This document shows, in pieces, positions 8,712 to 16,865 of a stretch of 64,000 nt of DNA (positions are counted from its first letter, which is position 1; the number at the start of each line of letters is the position of its first letter). This DNA is from Acidovorax delafieldii. GTDB lineage: Bacteria > Pseudomonadota > Gammaproteobacteria > Burkholderiales > Burkholderiaceae_C. The notes under the pieces are model-generated. The model had not been told where the DNA came from, made no database searches, and worked only from the letters and a program-made list of their open reading frames with translations. Where the stretch lies: assembly GCA_002377855.1 (NCBI GenBank), contig DFQQ01000027.1:62001-126000 (forward strand), read 5' to 3'. The translations under genes and the position numbers were made by a program.

Positions 8712-9791
8712 TTGATCTCAATGGGATCTTTGTTTAGCCGTCAGGCTGCGCCTCTGCTGGGTATCGACATCAGCTCTTCCAGCGTCAAGTTGGTAGAGCT
8801 CGGACAGGACAAGGCGGGAGGCCTTGTCCTGGAACGTTGCGCTATCGAGCCGCTGGAGAGGGGATGGATCACCGACGGCAACATCGAGAAATTCGATGAA
8901 GTCGCCGAAGCGGTTCGCCGGGTTGTGAAAAAAAGCGGCACGCGCACAAAAAATGTGGCACTGGCCTTGCCGTCGTCAGCTGTGATCACGAAAAGGATCA
9001 CTTTGCCAGGCGGTATGACCGAGCAAGAGCTCGAAGTACAAGTTGAGTCTGAAGCCAATCAATACATCCCGTTTTCACTGGATGAAGTGAGCCTGGACTT
9101 TTGCGTGATTGGCCCCAGCAAGAACTCCCCCGGAGATATCGATGTGCTGATCGCAGCGTCACGCCGCGAAAAAGTGCAGGACCGCCAAGGTCTCGCGGAA
9201 GCTGCTGGCTTGAAGCCGATGGTGGTCGACATTGAGTCCAATGCATCACGTTTGGCGGCGGGTCGTCTGATTGAAGCGTTGCCGGGCAAGGGCGCTAACG
9301 CGATGGTCGCACTTTTCGAAGTGGGAGCCTTGACGACCAGCATGCAGGTGATACTCAACGATGAAGTCCTGTACGACCGCGACCAAGCCTTCGGCGGGGC
9401 GCAGCTGACGCAACTTATCGTTCGACAGTACGGTTTTTCAGTGGAAGAAGCGGAAAACAAGAAACGAAGTGGTGATCTTCCCGAAGACTACCAGTCAGCG
9501 GTTCTTCGCCCGTTTGTGGACAACATGGCGCAAGAAATTGTGCGGGCTCTTCAGTTCTTCTTCACAAGCACACCGCACAACCGCGTCGATCACATCATGC
9601 TTGCTGGTGGTTCTGCACCGCTTCCGGGTCTCACGGAAGCGGTAACCCAACAGTCAGGGTTTCCTTGTAGTTCTGTGAACCCATTTGACGGCATGGAAAT
9701 AGGAAGCGGAGTTCGGTTGAAGAAGATGGTAAGAGAAGCACCCTCCTACCTCACGTCGTGCGGTCTGGCTATGCGGAGGTTTTTGCGGTGA
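8712..9791 (+). CDS. pilM: Type IV pilus assembly protein PilM
   Basis: An actin-like cytoplasmic ATP-binding protein of the type IV pilus inner-membrane alignment complex; it binds the N-terminus of PilN. LLGIDISSSSVKLVELG is the phosphate-1 nucleotide loop, and MLAGGSAPLPGL near the C-terminus is the adenosine loop. A TTG at 8712 is chosen because AGGGGA lies 7 bases before it and the product begins MISMGSLFSRQ, as I recall for relatives. An ATG at 8721 or a TTG at 8688 are alternatives. It heads the pilMNOPQ operon. G+C is still typical of the genome here (34 of 60 in 8761-8820). Confidence 0.93.
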   Translation: MISMGSLFSRQAAPLLGIDISSSSVKLVELGQDKAGGLVLERCAIEPLERGWITDGNIEKFDEVAEAVRRVVKKSGTRTKNVALALPSSAVITKRITLPGGMTEQELEVQVESEANQYIPFSLDEVSLDFCVIGPSKNSPGDIDVLIAASRREKVQDRQGLAEAAGLKPMVVDIESNASRLAAGRLIEALPGKGANAMVALFEVGALTTSMQVILNDEVLYDRDQAFGGAQLTQLIVRQYGFSVEEAENKKRSGDLPEDYQSAVLRPFVDNMAQEIVRALQFFFTSTPHNRVDHIMLAGGSAPLPGLTEAVTQQSGFPCSSVNPFDGMEIGSGVRLKKMVREAPSYLTSCGLAMRRFLR

Positions 9792-10396
9792 TTTTGATCA
9801 ATTTACTTCCCCATCGCGAAGCGGCTAGGAAACGCCGCCGAGAAGCTTTTCAGGCTGCATTGTTTGCATCGTTTCTCGTCGGATTGGTCATCGCTGGAGC
9901 AATTTATTGGTGGCTACAGATGCTGATCTCTGAGCAGCAAGACAAAAATAAGTTCCTCAAGCAGGAAATCGCTGTCCTAGAGAATCAAATAAAGGAAATT
10001 GCCACGATTGAAGATGAGATCGCGGCGCTGATTGCGAGACAAAAGGCTGTTGAGAATCTGCAGGCGGATCGTAATATACCTGTCCATCTTTTAAATGAGC
10101 TGGTAAAACAATTACCGGATGGAGTCTACATTTCCAATTTCAAACAGACCAATAGAACGGTAATGATGCAGGGTATGGCTCAGTCCAACGAGCGTGTGTC
10201 GGAGCTTTTACGTAATCTGTCTAACAATACCCCATGGATTTCAAAGCCAGAATTGGTAGAGATTGTCTCCGCGAACGTCGCTTTAACCCCGAAAGATCAG
10301 CGACGAGTAGCTAGCTTCAAGATGCAGTTCACTTTGATGCGTCCTAGCGACGGGCCCAAGCCTGAGAACTCATCTGCTAACGCGCCCAAGGGGTAA
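9788..10396 (+). CDS. pilN: Type IV pilus assembly protein PilN
   Basis: A bitopic inner-membrane protein: the short cytoplasmic N-terminus INLLPHREAARKRRREAF carries the conserved PilM-binding INLLP motif. It is followed by one TM helix (LFASFLVGLVIAGAIYWWLQ), a coiled coil (EQQDKNKFLKQEIAVLENQI) and a ferredoxin-like periplasmic domain. The start is a GTG overlapping the pilM stop, a coupled arrangement. An upstream in-frame ATG inside pilM is rejected because INLLP must be N-terminal. Base composition falls sharply in this gene (24 G+C of 60 in 9961-10020). Confidence 0.92.
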   Translation: MILINLLPHREAARKRRREAFQAALFASFLVGLVIAGAIYWWLQMLISEQQDKNKFLKQEIAVLENQIKEIATIEDEIAALIARQKAVENLQADRNIPVHLLNELVKQLPDGVYISNFKQTNRTVMMQGMAQSNERVSELLRNLSNNTPWISKPELVEIVSANVALTPKDQRRVASFKMQFTLMRPSDGPKPENSSANAPKG

Positions 10397-11089
10397 ATGA
10401 GCATGACTAAGAAGAAAAAATCTCCGCAGCCCACGTTCGACGGCATCCAGATCTACTTAAATCGCCAGTTCAGCGGGCTGGACCCGAAGGATCCTTCGCT
10501 ATGGCCGGCACTTCCGCGAGCAGCTCTTTATATTGCCACTGCCACCGTCGTAGCAGTAGTGTTGTGGTTTACAGTTTTGCAGGACTATCAAACGGAACTC
10601 GAGACTGAGCGTAATACTGAAGCTACGCTCCGTGGAGACTACCAAAAAAAGCTCATCAAAGCAGTTAGTTTGGATGCATTAAAAAAGCAGCGTGAGCAAG
10701 TGCAACAATACGTTATTCAACTTGAAAAGCAATTGCCCAGCAAGGCGGAAATGGCTGCTTTATTGTCGGATATAAATCAAGCGGGTTTAGGGCGGAGTTT
10801 ACAGTTTGAGCTTTTTAGACCAGGACAACTGGTTGCCCGCGACTACTATGCGGAATTGCCCATATCTTTGAAAGTCACGGGTAAGTATCACGATATTGGA
10901 GCCTTTGCTGCCGATATCGCTCATCTCTCTCGCATTGTTACCCTTAACGATCTCTCTGTATCAGGAAATCCGAAGGATGGAAGTGCTTTGGTTCTCGAAG
11001 GCACGGCGCGTACTTTCAGATACCTCGACAGCGAAGAAGTGCAGGCCCAACGCAAGGCTTCGGGCGGTAAGCCGGGAGTTGCTAAATGA
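10397..11089 (+). CDS. pilO: Type IV pilus assembly protein PilO
   Basis: 230 residues: a Lys-rich cytoplasmic start, one TM helix (ALYIATATVVAVVLWFTVLQ), a coiled coil (QREQVQQYVIQLEKQLPSKA) and a periplasmic ferredoxin-like domain (YYAELPISLKVTGKYHDIGA). PilO heterodimerises with PilN in the periplasm and links the inner-membrane motor to PilP/PilQ. The ATG directly abuts the pilN stop codon. It has the same low-G+C codon use as its pilN-pilQ neighbours (24 of 60 in 10681-10740). Confidence 0.93.
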   Translation: MSMTKKKKSPQPTFDGIQIYLNRQFSGLDPKDPSLWPALPRAALYIATATVVAVVLWFTVLQDYQTELETERNTEATLRGDYQKKLIKAVSLDALKKQREQVQQYVIQLEKQLPSKAEMAALLSDINQAGLGRSLQFELFRPGQLVARDYYAELPISLKVTGKYHDIGAFAADIAHLSRIVTLNDLSVSGNPKDGSALVLEGTARTFRYLDSEEVQAQRKASGGKPGVAK

Positions 11090-11631
11090 ATTCCATTAAG
11101 CTGTTTGGCTCACTGCTGACGATATTCTTGCTTGCTGGATGCATGTCTTCAGATGAGGATGATCTGAGGCAATGGATGATGAATGAGCGAGCGCAAGCAA
11201 AGCCTCGCGTAACACCCATAACTGAGCCAAAAAAATTCGAGCCTCAGCCGTATACAGTAGGTGCCGAATTAGACCCGTTCAATAACTTGAAGTTGACGCA
11301 AGCACTGAAAAGAGACTCGGCACAAAGTGGCGCTAATGCAGCATTAATTGCTCCTGAGCAAATTCGACGCAAAGAGCCATTGGAGGGATACCCGCTCGAT
11401 GCAATGGCAATGGTGGGAAGCCTAACCAAGGCGGGAAAGCCTACCGCACTTTTAAGAGTTGACAATCTCCTCTACCAAGTGCATTTAGGTAATTATTTGG
11501 GACAAAATTACGGTCGGGTGGTGAAGATCACTGAATCTGCCATTCAACTCCGTGAAATTGTCCAAGATGCCACAGGCGACTGGACAGAAAGAATGACTTC
11601 ACTCGACTTGCAAGAGGGCGCGAAAAAATGA
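11086..11631 (+). CDS. pilP: Type IV pilus lipoprotein PilP
   Basis: 181 residues with a lipoprotein signal ending in LLAGC. The conserved PilP elements are the segment ELDPFNNLKL and the C-terminal HR-type beta domain (KPTALLRVDNLLYQVHLGNY through WTERMTSLDLQEG). PilP couples PilN/PilO in the inner membrane to the secretin PilQ. The ATGA overlap with pilO suggests translational coupling. Length is normal for the family. Confidence 0.93.
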   Translation: MNSIKLFGSLLTIFLLAGCMSSDEDDLRQWMMNERAQAKPRVTPITEPKKFEPQPYTVGAELDPFNNLKLTQALKRDSAQSGANAALIAPEQIRRKEPLEGYPLDAMAMVGSLTKAGKPTALLRVDNLLYQVHLGNYLGQNYGRVVKITESAIQLREIVQDATGDWTERMTSLDLQEGAKK

Positions 11632-13763
11632 TTCCAAAAATAAGCTCAGTGGCGAATTTTCTTCACCGCGGGACGGTTGCTGCTTGTGCAGTTTGTGTAT
11701 CTACGCTGGTAATGGCGGAGCAATCTATTCGCTCTGTCAGTGGTTCTTTGCAAGGCGGATCAGAAGTCCTCAAAGTGGAACTTGCCGAGCCCTTGGCGAA
11801 TATGCCTACGGGCTTTGCTACCCAAGCCCCTGCCAGAATCGCGTTAGATTTCCCCGGAGCAACTAACGGCTCCGGTCGAAATATCGTCGACATAAATCAA
11901 GGCAATTTGAAATCTGTTAACGTAGTGGAGGCTGGAGGTCGCTCTCGCGTTGTACTGAATCTTAAGCAGCCCACCTCCTATCGGACAGAAGTCCAGGGGA
12001 ATGCCGTGCTAATTATGTTGGACCCGGTGGCGGTCGCTTCTAAAGCTTCCTCTCAAGCTTCAGCAAAGTTTTCAGACAGTTACAACAATGACGTACTAGC
12101 GCTAAAAGATGTTGATTTTCGTAGAGGTGCGGATGGAGCCGGGCGAATTATTGTTGAGCTGCCTAACAATCAAATAGGGGTGGATCTACGTCAACAGGGC
12201 AAGGGACTCGCGATAGAGTTTTTGCGGTCAAGCCTTCCCGAGGGGCTGCGTCGCCGGTTGAACGTCGCCGACTTCGGTACCCCTGTCCAGTCAGTTACGA
12301 CTGCACAACAAGGTGACAAAGTTCAGATGATTGTGGAGCCGGTCGGAGAATGGGAGCACAGTGCATATCAACGCGACAATCAATTTGTGATTGAAATTCG
12401 GCAGAAAAAAATCGACCTCTCCAAGCTCACACCCGGACCGAATTACAGCGGCGAAAAACTATCGTTGAATTTTCAAAACATCGAGGTTCGCTCACTTTTG
12501 CAGGTTATTGCAGATTTTACCAATTTTAACATTGTTACTTCGGATACTGTAACGGGAGCGCTGACACTTCGCTTAAAGGATGTTCCTTGGGACCAAGCCC
12601 TACAGATCATCATGGATGCAAAGGGCTTGGGAATGCGCAAGACGGGAAGTGTCCTTTGGATTGCCCCGAAAGACGAAATTGATGATCGCACTAAGAAGGA
12701 CTACCAAGCTGCTCAAACTATTCAGAAGCTGGAACCGTTGCGTACTCAGGCCTTTCAACTCAATTATGCTAAGGCCGGGGACATGGTTACTCAATTGACT
12801 GCTGGGTCAGGTGGTGGGGTGGGACCGGGGAATCGGTTTCTCTCGGAGCGGGGCAGTGCGCTATCGGAACCCAGGACTAATCAGCTGTTTGTCACAGACA
12901 CAGCGAGCAAGCTTGAGGAGGTACGCCAGTTATTGACGACCTTGGATATAGCTGTGCGTCAGGTGTTGATCGAAGCTCGCATTGTCGAAGCGCGCGACAC
13001 TTTTGGTCGCTCCCTCGGTGTCAAACTGGGCGGTGGCGATCTGAGGGCACAACGAGGAGGAGATGGCGGCTACAGTTTAGGAGGAAACGACAGAGTAGCC
13101 TTCGGTACCAGCTATCAGAACGCTACGGGCTCGGCTGGTTACGGCACGCCAGTGGAAACCTCGGGTACTTTTGTCAATCTTCCAGCCTCGTTATCTGGTG
13201 TGGGTAACTTTGGGTCGTTCGCGTTATCAATATTTAATTCTTCGGCTAACCGATTCTTGACACTGGAGCTTTCTGCTATGGAGGCTGAGGGGCAAGGAAA
13301 AATTGTTTCTAGCCCTCGATTAATCACTGCAGACCAAACGAAAGCGTTGATTGAGCAGGGAACTGAATACCCTTATTCAGTAACCGCTCCCAACGGAGCA
13401 ACCACCATTGCTTTTAAGAAGGCTGTGCTCAAATTAGAGGTGACTCCTCAAATAACTCCTGAAGGGAATATCATTCTCGACTTGGATGTCAATAAAGACA
13501 GTCGAGGTGAAACAACTACCCAAGGTGTTGCAATTGACACGAAACATATAAAAACGCAAGTTTTGATAGAAAACGGTGGTACGGTTGTGATTGGTGGTAT
13601 CTTTGAGATGGAAGAGTCAAACCAAGAAAACAAAATTCCTCTTCTTGGCGATGTGCCGGTAGTAGGTAACTTGTTTAAGAATAGATCAAGAGAAGCAGTG
13701 AAGCGGGAGATGTTAATTTTTATTACTCCACGAGTCATAGCTGATCGTGCAGTTAGCCGTTGA
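11628..13763 (+). CDS. pilQ: Type IV pilus secretin PilQ
   Basis: A 711-residue outer-membrane secretin through which the pilus passes. After a signal peptide (cleavage near VMAEQS) come two AMIN domains (roughly residues 40-260, peptidoglycan-binding). Next are the secretin/TonB short N-terminal domain (LNFQNIEVRSLLQVIADFTN), an N1-type domain, and the C-terminal secretin barrel with VGNLFKN and the preceding PLLGDVPV signature. ATGA overlap with pilP. Codon use is AT-richer than the genome average (23 G+C of 60 in 13681-13740). Confidence 0.95.
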   Translation: MIPKISSVANFLHRGTVAACAVCVSTLVMAEQSIRSVSGSLQGGSEVLKVELAEPLANMPTGFATQAPARIALDFPGATNGSGRNIVDINQGNLKSVNVVEAGGRSRVVLNLKQPTSYRTEVQGNAVLIMLDPVAVASKASSQASAKFSDSYNNDVLALKDVDFRRGADGAGRIIVELPNNQIGVDLRQQGKGLAIEFLRSSLPEGLRRRLNVADFGTPVQSVTTAQQGDKVQMIVEPVGEWEHSAYQRDNQFVIEIRQKKIDLSKLTPGPNYSGEKLSLNFQNIEVRSLLQVIADFTNFNIVTSDTVTGALTLRLKDVPWDQALQIIMDAKGLGMRKTGSVLWIAPKDEIDDRTKKDYQAAQTIQKLEPLRTQAFQLNYAKAGDMVTQLTAGSGGGVGPGNRFLSERGSALSEPRTNQLFVTDTASKLEEVRQLLTTLDIAVRQVLIEARIVEARDTFGRSLGVKLGGGDLRAQRGGDGGYSLGGNDRVAFGTSYQNATGSAGYGTPVETSGTFVNLPASLSGVGNFGSFALSIFNSSANRFLTLELSAMEAEGQGKIVSSPRLITADQTKALIEQGTEYPYSVTAPNGATTIAFKKAVLKLEVTPQITPEGNIILDLDVNKDSRGETTTQGVAIDTKHIKTQVLIENGGTVVIGGIFEMEESNQENKIPLLGDVPVVGNLFKNRSREAVKREMLIFITPRVIADRAVSR

Positions 13764-13786
13764 ATAGATTGTTTACAGGGCGTAAT

Positions 13787-15616
13787 ATGAGATTTTTTAT
13801 AAAATGTTTTTCTGCGCTCGCCATGGCGTCGCTGATTTCTTGTGGCGGTGGTGGTGGTAATGCAGAGGGTGGAAGTGGTAACGCAACTGCAACGGTAGCT
13901 TCTATCGAAATTCTGACTTCCGCTACTAGTCTTGCATCAGCTGACAACACAACTGGGGTCACTGTCTCTGCTGTGGTGAAAGATAGTTCTAATAATGCAC
14001 TTGCATCTCAGTCTTTAGTGTTCAGTGCAAGCAGCGGTATTTTAGGTGGTGTAGCTGCTACCACTGGTGCCGATGGGCGTGCTACAGCTAAATTGACGGC
14101 TGGAAACGATCGTTCCAATCGGGATATAGTACTCACCGTCAAATCGGGGGGGGTCACCAAAACTGCAGTTCTCCCTGTCACTGGTACTACGCTTAGCGCT
14201 TCAGGTGCGACATCTGTTCTGGCTGGGTCCGTGGGTAATTTTGCGGTAAGTGTTCGTGATAGCTCGGGATTAGCTGTCGCAGGAGTGCCTGTTAAGGTTA
14301 GTTCGACTTTGAACAACGCTGTTACTTTGACTAATGGCGGAAATACCGACGCCAATGGTGGTGTTACTTTTACTTACAGTGCTGTAAATCCGGGTATTGA
14401 CACTCTGAACATCAGCGGTGCTGGAGCGTCGCAAACGCTGAATGTGACGGTTAGCAGTCTGAATTTCGCGTTCTCATCTCCTGCTGCCGAAGCAGAAGTT
14501 GGAGTAGGGACTCAGCAAGCGGTCGTGGTCCGATATTTGTCGGGCGGTGTTGGAGTTCCGAATAAAAAGGTGGCTTTCAGTACTACACGTGGTTCTGTGA
14601 CTCCCTCTCAGGTTGTAACGGATGCTAACGGCAACGCGACTACACAACTCACTTCTCAAGCAGTTGGGTCTGCCATTGTCAGCGCTAGTGTTGATGCTAA
14701 CGTTGTTACCACGCTTCCTGTGAATTTTGTGTCAAGGATTCCAGCTAGTTTGGTATTACAGACTTCGACTGCTGCTGTGGCTCCTAATGCAGCAGGCAGT
14801 ACGGTGAATCAGGCCGAATTGCGTGCGACTGTGCGCGATGCTGCCGGTAATCCAGTAAAAGGGCAGACTGTATTTTTCACTGCCGTTAAGGATTTGAGTG
14901 GGGGAAAAATCAAGACCGGCACTGCCATCACTGATTCCAATGGCATTGCCACGGATATTTTTATCGCAGGTGCCGTTTCTACCGCAACCAATGGTGTTCA
15001 AATTCGCGCAACAGTGCCGAACACTTTGATTTCGGCTGATACGAATATTACGGTGAATGGACAAGCGTTGTTTATAACAATTGCGGCGAACAATACCATT
15101 GAGAAACTCTCTACACAGTACAGGAAAACTTTCTCTGTTCAGGTGAGCGACTCTAATGGTTCCCCTGTGGCAAATCAGAGTCTTACGGTATCTGTATGGC
15201 CTTCCATTTACCGCAAAGGTTCGTTGAAATTTGACCCTAGTGACAATGTGTGGGAAGGCACTGTTACAGCATCTTGCCCAAATGAAGATGCTAACCGTGA
15301 TGGTAAGTTAGATGCGGGTGAAGACTTTAATTCCAATGGTGTGCTCACTCCGGGGCAGCCAGGTTTGGTTTCGCCAGCTAATCTCACGACTGACGCTGCC
15401 GGCAATGTTGAGTTCAATGTTACTTATGGTCAACAGTTTGCATACTGGATTGACTTTGATTTGAGTGCAAAGGCAACTGTGGCTGGAACTGAGTCTGGTG
15501 CGTTTTTCTTATTCCCAGCTTCTGCTCCGTCTTCTGATGCGACTAACAAAGATATTCCACCAGCGGCTTTTAATAATCCATTTGGTAGTGCTTCAAGTTG
15601 CTCTGATAGGAATTAA
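13787..15616 (+). CDS. Ig-like (Big_1) repeat lipoprotein in the pil operon
   Basis: About 609 residues. The signal MRFFIKCFSALAMASLISC ends in a lipobox, followed by a Gly linker and a chain of about five 90-100 residue bacterial Ig-like group 1 domains of the invasin/intimin type; each has the recurring T-D-(A/S)-x-G-x-A motif (TTGADGRATAKL, VTDANGNATTQL, ITDSNGIATDIF). Near residue 500 a Ca-binding EF-hand/dockerin-like loop occurs (DANRDGKLDAGED then NSNGVLTPG). It is expected to be a surface or periplasmic adhesin-like protein. The ATG at 13787 follows the pilQ stop by 23 bp. The gene shares the low G+C of pilN-pilQ, and a terminator closes the operon after it. Confidence 0.85.
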   Translation: MRFFIKCFSALAMASLISCGGGGGNAEGGSGNATATVASIEILTSATSLASADNTTGVTVSAVVKDSSNNALASQSLVFSASSGILGGVAATTGADGRATAKLTAGNDRSNRDIVLTVKSGGVTKTAVLPVTGTTLSASGATSVLAGSVGNFAVSVRDSSGLAVAGVPVKVSSTLNNAVTLTNGGNTDANGGVTFTYSAVNPGIDTLNISGAGASQTLNVTVSSLNFAFSSPAAEAEVGVGTQQAVVVRYLSGGVGVPNKKVAFSTTRGSVTPSQVVTDANGNATTQLTSQAVGSAIVSASVDANVVTTLPVNFVSRIPASLVLQTSTAAVAPNAAGSTVNQAELRATVRDAAGNPVKGQTVFFTAVKDLSGGKIKTGTAITDSNGIATDIFIAGAVSTATNGVQIRATVPNTLISADTNITVNGQALFITIAANNTIEKLSTQYRKTFSVQVSDSNGSPVANQSLTVSVWPSIYRKGSLKFDPSDNVWEGTVTASCPNEDANRDGKLDAGEDFNSNGVLTPGQPGLVSPANLTTDAAGNVEFNVTYGQQFAYWIDFDLSAKATVAGTESGAFFLFPASAPSSDATNKDIPPAAFNNPFGSASSCSDRN

Positions 15617-15654
15617 AGTTTTGTGAGGATGAATTTTGTTATCCTCTAATAACT

Positions 15655-15688
15655 AAGGCCAAGCAGCTGAGCTGCTTGGCCTTTTTTT
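15655..15688 (+). terminator. Strong Rho-independent terminator ending the pil operon
   Basis: The 13-bp perfect stem AAGGCCAAGCAGC/GCTGCTTGGCCTT with a 3-nt loop runs into a seven-T tract. It separates the pil/Ig-like operon from aroB, whose start codon is only 16 bases further on, so aroB needs its own promoter overlapping this element or depends on read-through. Confidence 0.93.
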
Positions 15689-15703
15689 GGTTTGTTGTTT
15701 TCA

Positions 15704-16798
15704 ATGAATAAAATTAGTCTTAATATACCTTTGGGTGATCGTTCGTACGATGTTGTTTTTGTCGATGGCAGTTTTTCAAGTGCTGATTTTTATGGGGCGG
15801 AATCGTCTGATGCTGCTCTAGTTGTGACAAATGATGCTGTTGCGCCTCTGTATCTGAGTGGTTTAAAAGCTTCGCTTGTTGGTAAATTTAAAAATATTTA
15901 TTCTGTCATCTTGAAGGATGGGGAGTCTTATAAAAGTTGGGAAAACCTTAATTTGATATTTGATGCCCTGCTGAGTTCTGGTTGTGATCGTAGGACGGTG
16001 TTGTTTGCATTGGGTGGAGGTGTGATTGGAGATATGACGGGTTTCGCCGCTGCCTGCTATATGCGAGGCGTGCCCTTCGTTCAGGTTCCAACAACGCTAC
16101 TTGCTCAGGTTGATTCTTCAGTAGGGGGGAAAACAGCGATCAATCATCCCCGTGGGAAAAACATGATTGGAGCTTTTTATCAACCTCAGTTAGTGGTTTG
16201 TAATCTCAGTACGTTAGATACATTACCAGTACGTGAGTTAAGGGCAGGTTTGGCCGAGGTGATTAAATATGGGCCAATCAGCGACAAGGAGTTCATGGTG
16301 TGGCTGGAGGCCAAGATGGAAGCCCTTTTAGGGCGAGATAGGACTGCTTTGCTCCACGCTATTCGGCGCAGTTGTGAAATTAAGGCCCAGGTAGTGGGTG
16401 TGGACGAGCGCGAATCCGGTCTGCGCGCTATCCTCAATTTCGGTCACACCTTCGGCCACGCCATCGAAGCAGGCATGGGCTACGGTGTCTGGCTGCACGG
16501 CGAAGGTGTGGCAGCCGGTATGGTGATGGCCGCAGAACTGTCGCGCCGCTTGGGCATGGTGGATGAAGCATTCGTGCAGCGCTTGAAGTCGCTCATTGAA
16601 CGGGCCGGCCTGCCTGTGCGTGGCCCTGTGCTGGATGCTTCAAACAACGCCGGACGATATTTGGAGCTGATGCGCATCGACAAGAAATCTGAAGCGGGTG
16701 AGATTCGCTTTGTGCTGATCGATGGACCAGGCAAGGCGGTCGTGCGTGGCGCTCCTGACGCACTGGTGCGTGAGGTAATTGACGCTTGCTGTGCTTAA
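15704..16798 (+). CDS. aroB: 3-dehydroquinate synthase
   Basis: 364 residues; converts DAHP to 3-dehydroquinate, the second step of the shikimate pathway, with NAD and a divalent metal. Motifs: FALGGGVIGDMTGFAAA for NAD binding, PTTLLAQVDSSVGGKTAINH and NFGHTFGHAIEAG for the metal His residues. Start ATG at 15704; an upstream TTG lies in the terminator tail. The gene is compositionally mosaic: 23 G+C of 60 at 15721-15780, 30 of 60 at 16261-16320 and 40 of 60 at 16441-16500. The usual partner aroK is not beside it. Confidence 0.96.
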   Translation: MNKISLNIPLGDRSYDVVFVDGSFSSADFYGAESSDAALVVTNDAVAPLYLSGLKASLVGKFKNIYSVILKDGESYKSWENLNLIFDALLSSGCDRRTVLFALGGGVIGDMTGFAAACYMRGVPFVQVPTTLLAQVDSSVGGKTAINHPRGKNMIGAFYQPQLVVCNLSTLDTLPVRELRAGLAEVIKYGPISDKEFMVWLEAKMEALLGRDRTALLHAIRRSCEIKAQVVGVDERESGLRAILNFGHTFGHAIEAGMGYGVWLHGEGVAAGMVMAAELSRRLGMVDEAFVQRLKSLIERAGLPVRGPVLDASNNAGRYLELMRIDKKSEAGEIRFVLIDGPGKAVVRGAPDALVREVIDACCA

Positions 16799-16800
16799 TT

Positions 16801-16860
16801 GCTATTGATTTTATAGCTGGTAGCGCTTGTCCAATAGGCGCTACCAATCAATTTGATGCA
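16801..16860 (+). repeat. Dispersed ~60-bp repeat, copy A
   Basis: Fills the whole aroB-dgt gap. It contains the perfect 9-bp inverted repeat TGGTAGCGC (16818-16826) / GCGCTACCA (16838-16846) preceded by tattgattttatagc. The same 'tatagct-gct-gcgctt...gcgct' pattern recurs at 25304, 26938, 35873 and 59466. Confidence 0.7.
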
Positions 16861-16865
16861 AAGCC

